Of a stretch of DNA of 64,000 bases, positions 54,966 to 64,000 are shown piece by piece. The DNA comes from Triatoma infestans (lineage: Eukaryota > Arthropoda > Insecta > Hemiptera > Reduviidae). Location: assembly GCA_011037195.1 (NCBI GenBank), contig JAAEAF010001111.1:62001-126000 (forward strand). The letters run 5' to 3'. The notes under the pieces are model-generated. The model worked only from the letters and a program-made list of their open reading frames with translations. It was not told the origin of the DNA and made no database searches. Position numbers and translations under genes: made by a program. Each line of letters starts with the position of its first letter. Positions within the stretch are counted from its first letter, which is position 1.

Positions 54966-54983
54966 TGGCGCCCAACGTGGGGC
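54966..54983 (+). promoter_or_regulatory. Primer-binding site, tRNA-Lys(CUU) type
   Basis: TGGCGCCCAACGTGGGGC, an 18-nt match to the 3' end of tRNA-Lys1,2, four bases after the LTR end. Confidence 0.9.
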
Positions 54984-55391
54984 TACTCTAAATACTACTC
55001 TAAATAATAAATAAACAAATACATACTAATGTAACAGCAAAAGAAATAGAGTTAGTGTTTGAGAGTAGTATCAATGCTCGTATGGTGGGTGCTTGCGTGG
55101 TATTGGGCGTACTTTGACCGTTTATTATTGTTGCATGATAGTTAGTTAGTAAATAAGATCTTAACGGTAATAATTGTAATATTTATTTTGATTTCAAGTT
55201 CATACCATTATTCTCTTAATACTTCGAATTTATTCTGGGCCAAGTGCAGTGGTACCAACTGATCCTCAGTAATAATAAATTTCCCTTTTAAATAATTCTA
55301 TAATTCATTATTAATTCTATAATTATTCTATTTTAAATTATATAATTTATAGAATTATTAATAGAAATTTAAATTAATAGAATTATTAAAT
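54984..55391 (+). other. Retroelement leader up to the LINE insertion
   Basis: Non-coding AT-rich leader. It ends in alternating AATT/TAAT sequence where the LINE has inserted, and resumes at 61362. Confidence 0.6.
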
Positions 55392-55757
55392 ATGGTAGCG
55401 CCTGCAGGACGGGGACAGAATAGGCCTGCTCCGTCCAGGATGTCGTAAGAGGCGACTAAAGGACTACGCAGGGGTGGCTGGTATACAGCCATATGGGAAT
55501 AGCGAACCCACGGAACCCTAGCTCACTACCACACACATTCATAAAGAAATGTATACACACACACACAAACACACAATTACAGATCCCCTAAATTCTGGTG
55601 TATGAAACCGAGCCAGGAGGTTTGTGGGCGGGGGTATCGGCCCACTGGATCGGTCCCACTGAGAACTAGGCCGAACTCAGTGAGTAAGCAGGCCCCCCTG
55701 GGGTAAGGGCGCACTGCCGAAGGGGTATTTTATTTCGTCCCCGCTCGTGGGAATCAA

Positions 55758-57086
55758 ATGGAACCTACAACCACCAAAAAAATTTCATCAGGCTTTGTTG
55801 CAGGTGGAGTATCTACTCCACAATCTAAATTGAACAAGAAAAAGACGGTAAATTTGTTAGACGAGTTTGCAGATAATAAGGTAAGTCAGCAATTTTTGAC
55901 GATGACCTGTCTGGAAGAAGGCAAGTCCTTTGAACCATACTGGCCCTATCAAATCTTCAACTTTTTAAAAGACATATGTCCAGGCACCAAAACGAAAAAA
56001 CTAAGAAACGGTTCTCTTCTGATAGAAACAAGTGCGACAAATGAGAAAGCCAATTCATTGCTTTCCTTGGAAACATACCAAGGAATGAAAGTGAAAGTTG
56101 AATTGCATAAGACGCTGAACTATTCCAAAGGAGTAGTATCCAGCTACGACCTATTGCATTGTTCGGAGGAGGAGATCTTAAACGAATCCATGTCACAGGG
56201 CGTTGTACAAGTTAAGAGATTATACAAAAAGCAATTTGGAGAAAGCAAACCAACTCCTGCACTTATACTGACTTTCAAAGGAGTACAACCTCCCGAGAAA
56301 ATCACGGCAGGTTTCCTGTCCTTAAGAGTGAGGCACTTTATCCCGAACCCTTTGAGGTGTTTTAAATGTTGGTCTCTTGGACATATAGCAAACAATTGCA
56401 CTATAGGTGATAGATGCAAAATATGTTCTTCGCCGATTCATCAGAATGAATGTCCCACTCCTCCCCTTTGTATCAACTGTAATGGTCCACATTCTTCTGT
56501 GTCCTCTGACTGTGAAAAATTCAGAAAAGAGAAGAGAATACAAGAAATCAAAGTTACAGAATGTGTCAGCTACAAAGATGCATTAAAAAAAATAAATGCT
56601 GAAAAATCTAAGCCTACAACTTATGCAGAATGTGTGGCAGAAAAAAAAAACGAGAATAAGAATCTAGAAGAACTGATGTCACGTCTTACGGACGTTGTTG
56701 AAAATCTAGCGAAAAGCATTGAAAAGCTTGAAAATAAATATGACAATATAGTGATGAAAATTAATTCCAAAGAAGAAAAAGAAGAAAAAGTGAGCACTTT
56801 TCATCCTAAAGATGAAGTTTTTAGCAAACCTAATACCATTTCAAAAAAGAGGCCACAAACTCCGGTCTCTCCTTCCTCTAAGCAAGGAATTACAATTTCG
56901 CCGCCAAGAAAAATTTCTGGAGCAAATAAAAAGTCAGATATAAAGCCTATCAGGAAAGGGTTGAGGAGCAATACCTCCTCCAATTCGTCCTTAGTAAGTC
57001 TAGAGGATAAGGACTTAGAGGCCATGGATACAGAAACTTTAAGAGAAATTGTCAGTTCATTACGGAAAAAAGGCAAAGGAAAATGA
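55758..57086 (+). CDS. LINE ORF1 (Gag-like, three zinc knuckles), 442 aa
   Basis: Nucleic-acid-binding protein of the LINE ribonucleoprotein particle. Residues ~60-190 form the RRM-like region of I/Jockey ORF1 proteins. Three Cys-rich knuckles follow: C201-C204-H209-C214 (CX2CX4HX4C), C220-C223-H228-C232, and C238-C241-H245-C252. The rest is Lys/Glu-rich with coiled-coil character (about 295-345) and a basic Ser/Pro tail ending KKGKGK. The ORF is intact. Start at the first ATG after the 5' UTR. ORF2 begins 26 nt after the stop, so it probably relies on reinitiation. Confidence 0.88.
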   Translation: MEPTTTKKISSGFVAGGVSTPQSKLNKKKTVNLLDEFADNKVSQQFLTMTCLEEGKSFEPYWPYQIFNFLKDICPGTKTKKLRNGSLLIETSATNEKANSLLSLETYQGMKVKVELHKTLNYSKGVVSSYDLLHCSEEEILNESMSQGVVQVKRLYKKQFGESKPTPALILTFKGVQPPEKITAGFLSLRVRHFIPNPLRCFKCWSLGHIANNCTIGDRCKICSSPIHQNECPTPPLCINCNGPHSSVSSDCEKFRKEKRIQEIKVTECVSYKDALKKINAEKSKPTTYAECVAEKKNENKNLEELMSRLTDVVENLAKSIEKLENKYDNIVMKINSKEEKEEKVSTFHPKDEVFSKPNTISKKRPQTPVSPSSKQGITISPPRKISGANKKSDIKPIRKGLRSNTSSNSSLVSLEDKDLEAMDTETLREIVSSLRKKGKGK

Positions 57087-57112
57087 TGCAGCTGAAATTA
57101 TGATTCCACTTA

Positions 57113-58297
57113 ATGATATTACAATGGAATTGTCGTGGATTTTATAGAAACCAAGATGAGCTAAATTTACTCATAAAAAAGTATAACCCAAAAGTTATTT
57201 GTTTACAAGAAACGAATCTACGGAATGATGATTCTCCAAGACTTCCGGGATATCAAATATTTCGGAGCGATTTCCTGTTCGGTAACCGTGCATGTGGTGG
57301 AGTTGCCATATTAATAAGGAATGACATATACAGCGATAACGTAACAACAGATAGTGGTGACATTCAGTTAGTAAGACTTACGATCCATTGTCCTAGGAAA
57401 ATAACTATCTGTAATATATATCTAACTCCCGCAGCAAATGTCAATAAAGCAGATATTTTACAAAAACTGAGAATGCTCCCTTCTCCATACATTGTCCTGG
57501 GCGATTTTAACGCCCATCATACTTTGTGGGGATCAACCCATGTGAGCGCTCGTGGAAGGGCTCTGGAGGAAATCCTGATAACGGAAAATATAATACTCAT
57601 CAATAAAAAGGATAGTACACATTTCAATTCAAGTAATGGGACTTTTACGGCCATAGACTTGGCATTTTGTACTCCTAACCTTGCTCCCATCTTTCACTGG
57701 AATGTCCACAGCGACCTTTGCGGCAGTGATCACTTTCCAGTGGTAATTGAAAGTAATCTGCATGTTACTGATGAGTATATACCCTCAAGATGGTCGCTCA
57801 GAATGGCCAACTGGGACAAATTCGCGAACTTGGCGGATTTTAGTTTCGTAGATTTCACAGATGTTGATGAAGAAGAGGGTTATATCGTAAAAGTTATAAA
57901 TAATGCAGCAGAAGCCTCGGTGCCGAAAACGAGTACATATAAAAAAAAAAATCCTGCCCCTTGGTGGAATGAAAATTGTAAAACAGCCATTAAGGAAAGG
58001 AAAAAAGCACTAAGACATTTTTACAGGCACCCGTCGGAAGAAAACCTAGCTAGGTACAAGATCCTAAGGTCTAAAGCTAGGAAAACCATTAAAGAAAGTA
58101 GGAGAGTCTCGTGGCAAACATTTATATCAGATATAAAGCAGTCTACACCCTCAGCTGAAATCTGGAGAAAAATTAAAACAATTATAGGCGTTGGATCCAG
58201 CAGTCAAATTCCTGGGCTTAATTTAAATGGAATTATCACAACGAACGACCTGGATAAAGCCGAAGTACTAGCCAAAACTTTTGCAATGGTGTCATGA
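57113..58297 (+). CDS. LINE ORF2 N-terminus: AP endonuclease (ends at nonsense codon)
   Basis: Nicks target DNA to start target-primed reverse transcription. Motifs in order: QWNCRGF, CLQETNLR (catalytic Glu), RACGGVAILIR, NIYLTP, LGDFNAHHTLWG (catalytic Asp/Asn), NGTFTAIDLAF and GSDHFPVVI (catalytic Asp-His). All expected catalytic residues are present. A linker region follows (ARKTIKESRRVSW). The frame ends at TGA 58295-58297, but the same frame continues at once with recognisable LINE sequence, so the stop is a point mutation rather than a natural end. Confidence 0.85.
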   Translation: MILQWNCRGFYRNQDELNLLIKKYNPKVICLQETNLRNDDSPRLPGYQIFRSDFLFGNRACGGVAILIRNDIYSDNVTTDSGDIQLVRLTIHCPRKITICNIYLTPAANVNKADILQKLRMLPSPYIVLGDFNAHHTLWGSTHVSARGRALEEILITENIILINKKDSTHFNSSNGTFTAIDLAFCTPNLAPIFHWNVHSDLCGSDHFPVVIESNLHVTDEYIPSRWSLRMANWDKFANLADFSFVDFTDVDEEEGYIVKVINNAAEASVPKTSTYKKKNPAPWWNENCKTAIKERKKALRHFYRHPSEENLARYKILRSKARKTIKESRRVSWQTFISDIKQSTPSAEIWRKIKTIIGVGSSSQIPGLNLNGIITTNDLDKAEVLAKTFAMVS

Positions 58298-58783
58298 ACT
58301 GATAGATATTCCAGTACATTCTTGCAAGCAAAAGAGAGGGAAGAAAGTATAGAGATTGACTTTCTTGAAGGGCCGTGTGACCAAAGTTACAATAAACCCT
58401 TTAAATTTTGGGAACTAGAGCTGGCCTTATCAAAAACAAAAAATACATCACCAGGTGAAGACAATCTGCATTATAAATTTCTAACAAATCTTAGAAATAG
58501 AAATAAAGCTTATATTCTTAGATTTTACAATAGAATTTGGATGAAAGGACAGTTCCCAAAAGCATGGAGCACTGCCATCACGATTCCAATATTGAAAAAA
58601 GGCAAAAATAGCTCTGAACCTACTTCGTATCGACCAATTACATTAACCAGCTGCTTATGCAAAACTTTTGAGAGAATGGTAAACAGACGATTAATATGGT
58701 ATCTGGAATCAAAAAAATTGATAAATAGCGCACAAACGGGATTCCGCCGAAATCAAGTACAATGGATGCCCTGGTTGTACTAG
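58298..58783 (+). pseudogene. LINE ORF2: RT fingers, between nonsense codon and frameshift
   Basis: In frame with the endonuclease. Carries NTSPGEDNLHYKFL, AWSTAITIPILKKGK, SYRPITLTSCLCKTFERM and TGFRRNQ. The expected next block (S-T-M-D-A-L) is found one base out of phase at about 58755, consistent with loss of one nucleotide after CAA. No ATG; it would only be read as part of ORF2. Confidence 0.82.
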
Positions 58784-60798
58784 AAAACGAAATTCAAAAC
58801 GCTTTTTTACAAAAGCATCATCTTATTGCAGTGTTTTTCGATATAGAAAGGGCGTTCGACATGGTGTGGAGGCATTCAATATTGAAGCAACTGCATCATT
58901 GGGATTTTAGGGGGAATCTCCCAAAATTCATACAAAACTTTTTAAAAATACGCACCTTTAAAGTACGTCTAAGAAATATTTTATCATCTTGCTACATCCA
59001 AGAAAATGGAATGCCACAAGGTAGTATTTTAAGTCCCGTTCTGTTTCTAATAGCCATTAACAGTGTAATGACATGTCTGGAACCAGCCGTTAGAGGGTTA
59101 CTGTATGCAGATGACCTTGTAATATTTAGTAGTTCTAGGCAGCTTACAAATACTCACGCAAATCTTCAAAGCGTTATAAAAAATTTGGAGGATTGGTCGG
59201 ACAGAAACGGCTTACGTTTCTCCCCTAATAAAAGTAGCTGCGTACACTTCCATAGATTTCGTAAAATGCAACCAGCAGTAATCTTAAATTTATATGGAAA
59301 AAGCATACCTTGTTCTGAAAGAGTGAAATACTTGGGGATTACCTTAGATAAAAAGCTGACTTGGCGTCCACATCTGGAAGATCTAAAAGAAAAATGCATT
59401 AAAAAACTGAACGCAGTTAAAGTTCTAAAGGGCACAGTCTGGGGAGCCGATCGTACCAACATGTTGAACTTCTACAAGGCTTTTGTTCGAAGCAAGTTGG
59501 ACTATGGGTGCATAGTGTACGGTTCAGCAAAGGATTCTACATTGCGTATGATCAATCCTATACATAACGAGGGAATAAGAATGTCATTAGGAGCTTTGAG
59601 GTCTAGCCCTTTAGTAAGCCTCTTTGCTGAAAGTGGAGAACCTGCATTATACAGAAGAAGGGATATCCTAATGTGTAATTACGCGACAAGATTGTTAGCC
59701 CTTGAAGATCACGTAGCCCATAAAACTATTTTCTTCTCTCCATTCCTGGAATTGTACAACAGAAGCGGCCGCACTAAGCCACTAGGCGTACGTTTTCAAA
59801 ACTTCTGCAGGCAGAACAATATAGTAACGCCAATGATGCTGGGCTTGCCGTCACAAGCGATTGAACCATGGGAGCTAGACAGACCTGCAATAGACTACAG
59901 CCTCAGTAGATATAGAAAAGAAAACACCCCGAATTATATGTATAGAAAAATATTTTTAGAACGAGTCCTTAAAAAATATAAAGAATACACACAGGTATTT
60001 ACAGACGGATCCAAAATGAGAGAAAATGTGGGGGCTGCGTTTGTGGCCGATAGTGTCTCATACGAGTTTGCACTAAATGACATGTCTAGCGTTTTCACAG
60101 CAGAGCTGTATGCCATCAATAAAGCACTAGAATATATATTAGAAAGCCGAGAGAGAAAGTACATCATCTGTACAGATTCAAGAAGTGCGATGGACGCCAT
60201 GTCTGACATAGACTCTAAAAATGTTTTAGTCCAGTTCATACATCAAAACATTTATTTGTGTAAAGTAGCGCATAAAAAAGTATCATTCATTTGGATACCA
60301 GGGCACACCGGAATTGAAAAGAACGAAGCCGCTGATAAAGCCGCAAAAAATGCCGCTTTATCACCAAATAAAGAACAATTTAACATGTTGACAGACTGGA
60401 TGAAATCATTAAAAAAACTCATTTTCTCTAACTGGCCTAAAGAATGGGAGGCGATTCCATCCACCAATAAACTAAGAAATATTAAATCCTCAATAAAGAA
60501 ATGGTGGACATCTTGCCGAGAATCTCGACGAGAAGAAGTAGTACTCGCCAGACTGCGTATTGGCCACACTATGATAACACATGGTTATCTGTTTCGAGGA
60601 GAAAGGCAGCCAATCTGCGAAGTTTGTAACACTCCCTTGACCGTTAAACATATCCTAGTAGAATGTAAGAAATATGTAGCAGCTCGAACAAAACTAAGGA
60701 TATCTAGCAGCATTAAGGATGTATTGAAAGATGATTTAGACAATGTGAATAAAATTTTTCAATATTTAAAACAGATATCGCTATTCCAGCATATTTAA
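58762..60798 (+). pseudogene. LINE ORF2: RT palm, RNase H and Cys-rich tail, 678 codons
   Basis: Large open frame after the frameshift. RT motif A VFFDIERAFDMVW, motif B GMPQGSILSPVLF, motif C LLYADDLVIF and motif D FSPNKSSCVHF are present; then the thumb (KYLGITLDKKLTW). RNase H: VFTDGSKM (Asp), FTAELYAINKAL (Glu), CTDSRSAMDAM (Asp), IPGHTGIEKNEAADKAAK (His/Asp). The tail has CEVCNTPLTVKHILVEC, the CCHC-like motif of these LINEs. RNase H in ORF2 favours the I or Jockey-related groups. All catalytic residues look intact; only the upstream lesions block expression. Confidence 0.87.
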
Positions 60799-61361
60799 AT
60801 CTGTATATGTCTAGGTCATGATGCACATTAATATAGAGAAAAGCATAGCTGGAACGTGTATATAATATGTATAGGTCTTGTTTATGGTGTATATAGGATA
60901 GGTTTGTGTATATAATGTAAATAGGTCATATGTTCAGATTGTATATAGTAGGTATAGAATAAACAGGAGTAGAGGAATATCGAGTACTCTACTCCTTTGA
61001 GTACATAGGATGTATGAGTGTGAAGAATGAATGTATTTATTAGCATGCATGTGCAAGATAGGTTATAGTATAATTGATTTAATGTGCGAATGGATGCAGG
61101 GACCAATGCCGCTCAGGAGTGGCAACAGTCTTGATCACATAATCGTCTTCTGCATTTGGGAGCCACTGAATTTTGGAAGGGTGGGCCTGAAGCCGGGATT
61201 GGCGCCCCGGCATATTTGTGCGAATGGGAAGCATGAATGTAGGTTTAAATGAGTAGGTTAGTAGGCTAGGTTAGAGTGAATTAGGGATTAGTACAGTAGG
61301 TGCAAAGGACCTCAGCTGTTGTGCACCTTAGAAAAAAAAACGAAAAAAAAAAAAAAAAAAA
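60799..61361 (+). other. LINE 3' UTR and poly-A tail
   Basis: About 530 bp without an ORF, ending in A-rich sequence interrupted by one CG. It contains TGCGCTCAGG-type Gly-rich remnants only by chance. The polarity confirms the plus-strand LINE. Confidence 0.75.
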
Positions 61362-61762
61362 TATATATAATAATTCTATAATCTATTATTAATTATATAG
61401 TAATAAATAATTCTGTTTCTATTTCCCTTGCTGACATTCCTGTTTATCTTCGTAGATGTTATTAATAAATAAGAAGGAAAGAAAAATTAATTAAAGAAAA
61501 AAAAAAGAGAGAGAGAAAAAAATTAATTGTCGAGAACTTTGATTAGTATTTAAATGATTTATTAATTAAATTGTTACTTACTATTGAGTATAGAAATTAC
61601 CACTACCAATTCGGGCATAAGTATCAGCTACTGGAAAGTGATTGCTGGCGCACCGGAACGAATTTAGTAAAAGAGGGGGGAAACACGGTACTTTATTAAA
61701 CTATTGTTGAGGTAAGCTATAGTAAGAGAAGTTCTCTGAAAATTTCCACTGTCCCGAGCATT
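61362..61762 (+). other. Retroelement leader resumed after the LINE
   Basis: AT-rich non-coding sequence with A/G-rich runs, leading to the gag ATG at 61763. Confidence 0.6.
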
Positions 61763-62908
61763 ATGTCTGAGGATAATACTGAGCCAGACATTATGGATCC
61801 CGCTGGTAAATCGGAACTATCGGGTAAGAAAAGTAGCGACACAGGGTGGATTTATGAGCTTAAGCGGGAGTCATTATTGAGCGTATGCCGAAAATTCAAG
61901 TTAAGTCAGGAAGGCAGTGTGCAAGAATTACGCGCCCGACTTCGAGATTTTTTCCGTGATGATTGGCCGGATCCGGGGGCTGTAGTCGCGTCCTTGAAGC
62001 CAGAGACTAAAGTGCATTCCTCTAATCCTCCTACCTTCTCGGTAATGCAGATCGTGAGGAAATGGGATATCTCATACGATAACTCCAACAAGCTCAGTGC
62101 GGATGAATTCTTGTTACGCCTGGAGGAGAACTGCATTGCATATGGTCTTTTCCGCGATCAACTACTGGAATGCTTGCCGGGCCTTCTGGGGGGATTGCCG
62201 TTGCAGTGGTATCGGCTCAACCGACCCAACTGGCGTTCCTGGGATGCGTTCGTGCGTGATTTCAGGAGAATGTATATTGCTGCGGACTACCAGGACCGGA
62301 TAGAACAGGAAGTTAGATCTCGGACGCAAGGACTAAAGGAACCTATCAGCGATTATGTAGTCGCGTTATGCACTCTTATGAGTAAGCTCGAGCCTCCACC
62401 AAGTGAAGAAACCCAGATAAAGTTTATCCTTAGAAATATGCACCCAGATTACCTCCCATTTGTACGTAGAGCAGAGGCCACTACTATACCAAAACTTCTC
62501 GAATTAGGGCGTGAGTTTGAACTCTGGCAGGAGAAGCGGCAGAGTTATCGACCTCCGCCTCCGAGGCAACAAGCCCTAATACCGGAATTAGCCTGCAGTA
62601 CCACAAATTACGGACCTGAGTCTGAGCCCGTACTTTCCTCTGTAGGACCTAACACATTGTTAAGGAATATGAACTCCCGACCGGCAGGGAGGCAGGGAGC
62701 TTATACCTCTCGGCGCTGTTGGAACTGCCGCGAGACCGGCCACTTTTTTGAACATTGTCAACTTCCGCGTCGAAGATTTTTTAGGGATTGCGGCAACCAA
62801 AGTGCGTCAACAGATTCGTGTAACCGCTGTGATGCGGGAAACGCACGAGGGGAGCGCGTAGTGGGGTCCGAACCCGCTTCCCGACCAAGTACGTCCAGGG
62901 ACCCCTGA
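61763..62908 (+). CDS. gag: Gag of second Ty3/gypsy element, 381 aa
   Basis: Capsid/nucleocapsid precursor. Residues ~32-65 resemble a SAP-type helix-linker-helix (LLSVCRKFKLSQEGSVQELR). A retrotransposon-gag capsid domain covers ~110-255 (FVRDFRRMYIAADYQDRIEQ, ISDYVVALCTLMSKL). A zinc knuckle C319-C322-H327-C332 (CWNCRETGHFFEHC) is followed by a degenerate second Cys cluster (CGNQSASTDSCNRC) and a Ser/Pro tail. The frame is intact. The protease frame overlaps its last ~75 nt in -1. Confidence 0.88.
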   Translation: MSEDNTEPDIMDPAGKSELSGKKSSDTGWIYELKRESLLSVCRKFKLSQEGSVQELRARLRDFFRDDWPDPGAVVASLKPETKVHSSNPPTFSVMQIVRKWDISYDNSNKLSADEFLLRLEENCIAYGLFRDQLLECLPGLLGGLPLQWYRLNRPNWRSWDAFVRDFRRMYIAADYQDRIEQEVRSRTQGLKEPISDYVVALCTLMSKLEPPPSEETQIKFILRNMHPDYLPFVRRAEATTIPKLLELGREFELWQEKRQSYRPPPPRQQALIPELACSTTNYGPESEPVLSSVGPNTLLRNMNSRPAGRQGAYTSRRCWNCRETGHFFEHCQLPRRRFFRDCGNQSASTDSCNRCDAGNARGERVVGSEPASRPSTSRDP

Positions 62909-63282
62909 TTGCCCAGATCGCTGATGGTGGTCAAAGATGGCACATAGCGGTGCGGACCGGAGACATCAGTTTATTGGCCCTAGTGGATACGGGTTCGAGT
63001 ATGTCCTTTTTAGCGGCGGAATATCTGCCTAAGTTAAAACTTAAAGCAAGCCCTCAACATACTACTCCGATTCAGATCCGGCTCGCGAATGGAGTTCGAG
63101 AGGTGATCACGCAGTACGTTGACCTAACCGTTATGTTGGGAGACCAGCCTCGAAGACTAACGCTCTACCTACTAGCGGGACTCTCGAGTCCTATTATTCT
63201 TGGACTCGATGTAATACAAGAAATCGGATTAATCATTTATTCGAATACGAACGAATATTCATTTGCGAACAAGCCAGGATAA
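62833..63282 (+). CDS. pol: Retroviral-type aspartic protease (pol N-terminus)
   Basis: Open in the -1 frame relative to gag from 62833, without its own ATG, so it is expected to be made by frameshifting at 62836-62842. It carries LLALVDTGSSMSF (active-site DTG), LANGVREV and IILGLDVIQEIG (the ILG flap-side motif of dimeric retroviral proteases). It ends at TAA 63280-63282. The RT that follows is in the same frame, so this stop is probably a nonsense mutation in the gag-pol polyprotein. Confidence 0.83.
   Translation, partial: CGKRTRGARSGVRTRFPTKYVQGPLIAQIADGGQRWHIAVRTGDISLLALVDTGSSMSFLAAEYLPKLKLKASPQHTTPIQIRLANGVREVITQYVDLTVMLGDQPRRLTLYLLAGLSSPIILGLDVIQEIGLIIYSNTNEYSFANKPG
62836..62842 (+). 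promoter_or_regulatory. -1 frameshift heptamer GGGAAAC (gag-pro)
   Basis: Gag codons are GCG GGA AAC, so G GGA AAC is in the correct phase. The -1 frame is open from here into protease. GC-rich sequence follows (GGGGTCC...ACCC) that could fold. GGGAAAC is a known retroviral gag-pro slippery site. Confidence 0.8.
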
Positions 63283-64000
63283 AAATTCCCCTTCTTACCC
63301 AATCGGACAGACCTTGGAGTGGACGTGGCAGGTATTCAAGCAATGAACGAAACCCAGGCACGAGAATTAAAACGGGTGGTTCAAAGAACACTAGCAAAAG
63401 GAATACCTGATCGGCCAGTAAGAATCTCGCATAGAATTGAGGTGGGGGACGCGAAACCGATCAGACAAAAGCCTTACCCGGTTTCACCAAAGATATTAAT
63501 GGCTATAAGTCAGGAGGTGGACCGTCTTCTGGCTGAAGGGGTCATTGTTCGGTCTCGGAGCCCCTGGAGCTCTCCCACGGTAATGGTCAAGAAGCCAGAC
63601 GGTTCCCTCCGTTTCTGCATCGATTTCCGCAAAGTGAATGCCGTTACACGTAAGGACGCTTATCCCCTTCCAAACATGACCAGTTTGCTGGATGGGCTCC
63701 AGCAAGCCCAGTTTCTGTCAAAAATTGACCTGAAAGAGGCATATCTGCAGATCCCCTTAGACGCAGACAGTCGGGAGATTACCGCTTTTAGTGTGCCAGG
63801 AAAGGGTCACTATCATTTTCTGCGTATGGCCTTTGGGTTAACCAACGGGCCAGCAACCTTTCAGCGCCTAATGGATACCATCATCGATCCGAGTATGGCA
63901 CCATACTGTTTTGCGTACCTAGACGACATCCTCATTGCTACGCCCGACTTCGAATTGCATGTCCAGTATTTGGAGTTAGTCTTGACCAGGTTGAGGCAGG
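63283..64000 (+). pseudogene. pol: Reverse transcriptase of second Ty3/gypsy element, cut by window end
   Basis: Continuous frame after the protease nonsense codon. RT motifs: KPYPVSPK, GVIVRSRSPWSSPTVMVKKP, SLRFCIDFRKVNAVT, LSKIDLKEAYLQIPL (motif A), MAFGLTNGPATFQRLMD (motif B) and FAYLDDILIAT (YLDD, motif C). All catalytic Asp residues are present. RNase H and integrase would lie beyond the right edge. No stop or frameshift is seen within the 239 visible codons. Confidence 0.85.

Larger units (their letters stand above)
55392..61361 (+). mobile_element. Near full-length I/Jockey-type LINE
   Basis: 5' UTR (about 55392-55757, with GTCGTAAGAGGCGACTAAAGG), ORF1, ORF2 (endonuclease, RT, RNase H, Cys-rich tail), a ~530-bp 3' UTR and a poly-A tail (61332-61361). 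The exact 5' edge and target duplication are unclear in AT-rich flanks. ORF1 is intact; ORF2 has one nonsense codon and one frameshift, so this copy is just disabled. Confidence 0.85.
54218..64000 (+). mobile_element. Ty3/gypsy LTR retrotransposon, runs off right edge, LINE inside
   Basis: 5' LTR (54218-54961), tRNA-Lys primer site, leader, gag (61763-62908), protease and RT to the window end. A ~6-kb LINE sits in the leader. The tRNA-Lys(CUU)-type primer site, zinc-knuckle gag and RT sequence suggest an Osvaldo/Ulysses-like Ty3 lineage, assigned tentatively. One nonsense codon separates protease from RT. The rest, including the 3' LTR, lies outside the window. Confidence 0.85.

Overview
The window looks like a piece of an AT-rich, repeat-dense arthropod (very probably insect) nuclear genome. 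The evidence is the mix of element types: a mariner transposon, an env-bearing Ty3/gypsy element of the errantivirus type, a second Ty3/gypsy element with a tRNA-Lys primer site, RTE-like and I/Jockey-like LINEs, Penelope-like pieces and tRNA-derived SINEs. I found no single-copy cellular gene, no rRNA, no convincing tRNA gene and no CRISPR array. The order of insect cannot be fixed from what I can see.

Layout. 0.1-1.4 kb: a structurally complete mariner with an intact DD34D transposase. 2.6-9.8 kb: a 7.2-kb env-containing LTR retrotransposon on the minus strand (5' LTR on the right), with tRNA-Lys primer site, slippery site, gag, pol, env and polypurine tract, but with lesions in pol and env. 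9.8-36.6 kb: gene-poor DNA filled with copies of a ~1-kb Helentron/HINE-like repeat, a TATA-bearing LTR-like or fold-back family, three tRNA-derived SINE families, decayed LINEs, one solo LTR and a Penelope-like element with inverted terminal repeats. 36.6-38.5 kb: a 5'-truncated RTE-like LINE with a perfect 14-bp target duplication. 38.8-54.1 kb: more of the same repeats, two more Penelope-like mini-elements, a solo LTR whose promoter carries a perfect five-unit heat-shock element, a second copy of the 0.5-kb solo LTR, and decayed LINEs. 54.2-64.0 kb: a Ty3/gypsy element (LTR, primer site, gag, protease, part of RT) that runs off the right edge; a nearly full-length I/Jockey-type LINE (55.4-61.36 kb) has inserted into its leader.

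How the parts relate. Almost every recognisable coding region belongs to a mobile element. Several insertions are nested and can be ordered: an LTR-like element inside a Helentron-like copy, a SINE inside another, a LINE 3' end inside an RTE-like LINE, and a LINE inside an LTR retrotransposon. Target-site duplications support many boundaries: TA for the mariner, 12-14 bp for LINEs and Penelope-like elements, 4-5 bp for LTR-like elements. The most notable signals are (i) hammerhead-ribozyme-like motifs repeated in the inverted ends of Penelope-like elements, (ii) the heat-shock element in a solo LTR, (iii) canonical -1 frameshift heptamers in both LTR elements, (iv) an errantivirus-like integrase whose catalytic Glu is Asn, and (v) the Helentron-like family with asymmetric inverted ends. 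All identifications come from reading the sequence; no database search was run.
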